DNA of 7,771 nucleotides, from positions 1 to 7,771 of the forward strand of contig CAIJOE010000130.1 in the NCBI GenBank assembly GCA_903822245.1, written 5' to 3'. Within the stretch, counting starts at the first letter, position 1. Each line of letters starts with the position of its first letter. The notes below the pieces were generated by a model. That model saw only the letters and a list, made by a program, of their open reading frames with translations, ran no database searches and was not told the origin of the DNA. The DNA is from an uncultured Actinomycetes bacterium (lineage in GTDB: Bacteria > Actinomycetota > Actinomycetes > Nanopelagicales > Nanopelagicaceae). Positions 6,921-7,771 of this stretch are shown in pieces. The position numbers and the translations under genes are program-made.

Positions 6921-7700
6921 ATGAAGATTGCAGTAGTCACTGGAGGAGCCAAAGGAATTGGTTTTGGCAGTACTAAGCGCCTTTTAGCTGATGGCGCGAG
7001 GGTGGTGATGTTTGATTTGGACCAAGCAGGACTTGAAAGTGCTGAAAAGCAACTAGCTCCATACGCAGATCGAATTAGCGGTATCAAAGTAGATGTATCT
7101 TCAGATGCTCAGGTTAAGGCAGCAGTAAATGAAGTTGGGGATAAGTACGGCAAGATCGATTATCTAGTTAATTGTGCCGGGATCCAGACATATGGGACGG
7201 CTGAAAATACTTCAGAAGAAACTTGGGATAAGACCTTTGATGTGAACGTAAAGTCAATGTATTTGACTGCGAAATACACCATTCCATATATGCGCAAAGC
7301 CAAAGGTGGTGCGATTGTAAACATCTCTTCTGTGCAATCACTGGCGAATCAAAAGGGCGTAGTTGCATATGCTGCCTCTAAAGGTGCAATTAATTCCTTA
7401 ACTCGAGCTATTGCCCTTGATCATTCAAATGAGCAGATTCGTTGTAATGCAATTCTTCCGGCATCGGTTGACACACCAATGCTTCGTTCTTCAGCCAGAG
7501 CATTTAGTGATGGTAGAAGTGAAGATGAAATCTTGGAAGAATGGGGCAAGTCCCATCCAATCGGACGCATGGCCACTATTGATGACATTGGTGAATTAGT
7601 TGGATTCTTGTGCTCTGATAAGTCCTCATTCATTACTGGAAGCTCTTATGTAATAGATGGTGGACTCATGACCCAAGTCCCTGTTATCTTGCCTGAATAG
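6921..7700 (+). CDS. Short-chain dehydrogenase/reductase, NAD-type, substrate unknown
   Basis: Classical SDR of 259 residues with a Rossmann fold, expected to oxidise or reduce a secondary alcohol/ketone in the cytoplasm. Visible motifs: cofactor-binding TGGAKGIG (7-14); Asp32 at the end of the second strand, which in this family favours NAD(H) over NADP(H); DV (58-59); NCAG (84-87); Asn109 (FDVNVK); catalytic Ser137 (NISSVQS), Tyr150 and Lys154 (YAASK); and the C-terminal IDGG (245-248). The Asn-Ser-Tyr-Lys tetrad is complete, so the enzyme should be active. The start ATG follows the upstream stop with no gap and no Shine-Dalgarno, implying translational coupling with the lactate dehydrogenase-like gene. 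Family members include sugar dehydrogenases and 2-keto-3-deoxy-sugar-acid dehydrogenases as well as 3-oxoacyl-ACP reductases; sequence motifs alone do not decide. The operon partner makes a sugar-acid or hydroxy-acid role more likely than fatty acid synthesis. Confidence 0.88.
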   Translation: MKIAVVTGGAKGIGFGSTKRLLADGARVVMFDLDQAGLESAEKQLAPYADRISGIKVDVSSDAQVKAAVNEVGDKYGKIDYLVNCAGIQTYGTAENTSEETWDKTFDVNVKSMYLTAKYTIPYMRKAKGGAIVNISSVQSLANQKGVVAYAASKGAINSLTRAIALDHSNEQIRCNAILPASVDTPMLRSSARAFSDGRSEDEILEEWGKSHPIGRMATIDDIGELVGFLCSDKSSFITGSSYVIDGGLMTQVPVILPE

Positions 7701-7771
7701 TTACTCGATTTCTTGGCTAGTACTAAATACGGTAATCTTCACTAGCCGTAAGAAAACCTTGGCGGGTTGCC
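7701..7771 (-). other. Right-edge spacer, possibly the 3' end of a convergent gene
   Basis: This 71-bp tail has no plus-strand start with a useful reading frame. On the minus strand all three frames are open from the window edge, with first stops at 7742-7744, 7723-7725 and 7701-7703. The corresponding tails read GNPPRFSYG, ATRQGFLTASEDYRI, and a 22-residue peptide ending TSQEIE. Any of these could be the C-terminus of a convergent gene, but so short a stretch cannot choose between them, and I recognise none. Confidence 0.25.
7715..7747. repeat. Inverted repeat downstream of the SDR gene
   Basis: GGCTAGT (7715-7721) and its perfect complement ACTAGCC (7741-7747) are separated by 19 nt, 14 nt after the SDR stop codon. 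The RNA could fold as a 7-bp stem. No T-run follows on either strand, so it is not a standard intrinsic terminator. It may be a T-less terminator, an operator, or chance. Confidence 0.4.

Noticed and set aside
6776..7087. Minus-strand open frame of 103 codons spanning the lldD-SDR junction
   Set aside because: Antisense to two genes with complete active-site motifs; no start signal or recognisable pattern.
4249..7700. A new defence, mobile or island-like system in the accessory part of the window
   Set aside because: All genes belong to well-known metabolic or transport families, composition looks even by eye, and no integrase, transposase, tRNA, direct repeat or toxin-antitoxin pair is visible.

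Overview
The window looks like ordinary chromosome from a low-GC, streamlined actinobacterium. Three things suggest this: the order nuoL-nuoM-nuoN followed by a polyprenyl diphosphate synthase gene, which is typical of Actinobacteria; the residue patterns of the Nuo subunits, including a hydrophilic NuoN loop (about residues 100-126) of the kind I know from Streptomyces and Mycobacterium; and very tight gene packing with AT-leaning codons. A freshwater Nanopelagicales-type (acI) lineage would fit, but that placement is inference, since no phylogenetic marker is present.

Layout. Positions 3-275 hold the C-terminus of NuoL. nuoM (272-1777), nuoN (1780-3291) and a long-chain polyprenyl diphosphate synthase gene (3301-4290) follow on the plus strand with overlaps or gaps of 9 nt or less. 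A minus-strand pair comes next, yajQ (5152-5640) then rarD (4249-5148), separated by 3 nt. The rarD end overlaps the synthase end by 42 bp. A 56-bp divergent spacer (5641-5696) separates yajQ from a plus-strand pair that abuts exactly: an FMN-dependent L-lactate/alpha-hydroxy-acid dehydrogenase (5697-6920) and a short-chain dehydrogenase/reductase (6921-7700). The last 71 bp carry an inverted repeat, and possibly the tail of a convergent gene.

How the genes work together. NuoL, NuoM and NuoN are the three antiporter-like proton-pumping subunits of respiratory complex I. The synthase most likely makes the isoprenoid side chain of menaquinone, the quinone that complex I reduces. The LldD-like enzyme would be a second electron entry point into the same pool if, like known LldD enzymes, it donates to quinone. 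The SDR probably oxidises a sugar or sugar-acid intermediate; an SDR beside an L-lactate dehydrogenase recalls non-phosphorylated deoxy-sugar (fucose/rhamnose type) catabolism, but that is a hypothesis. RarD is a 10-TM EamA-type transporter of unknown substrate, and YajQ is a small nucleotide-binding protein.

I saw no mobile element, CRISPR array, RNA gene or clearly new system. The most interesting signals are regulatory: a compact divergent promoter that appears to give one leaderless and one Shine-Dalgarno-led transcript, the possible sugar-acid operon, and the inverted repeat at the right edge. There is no gene-free stretch longer than 300 bases.
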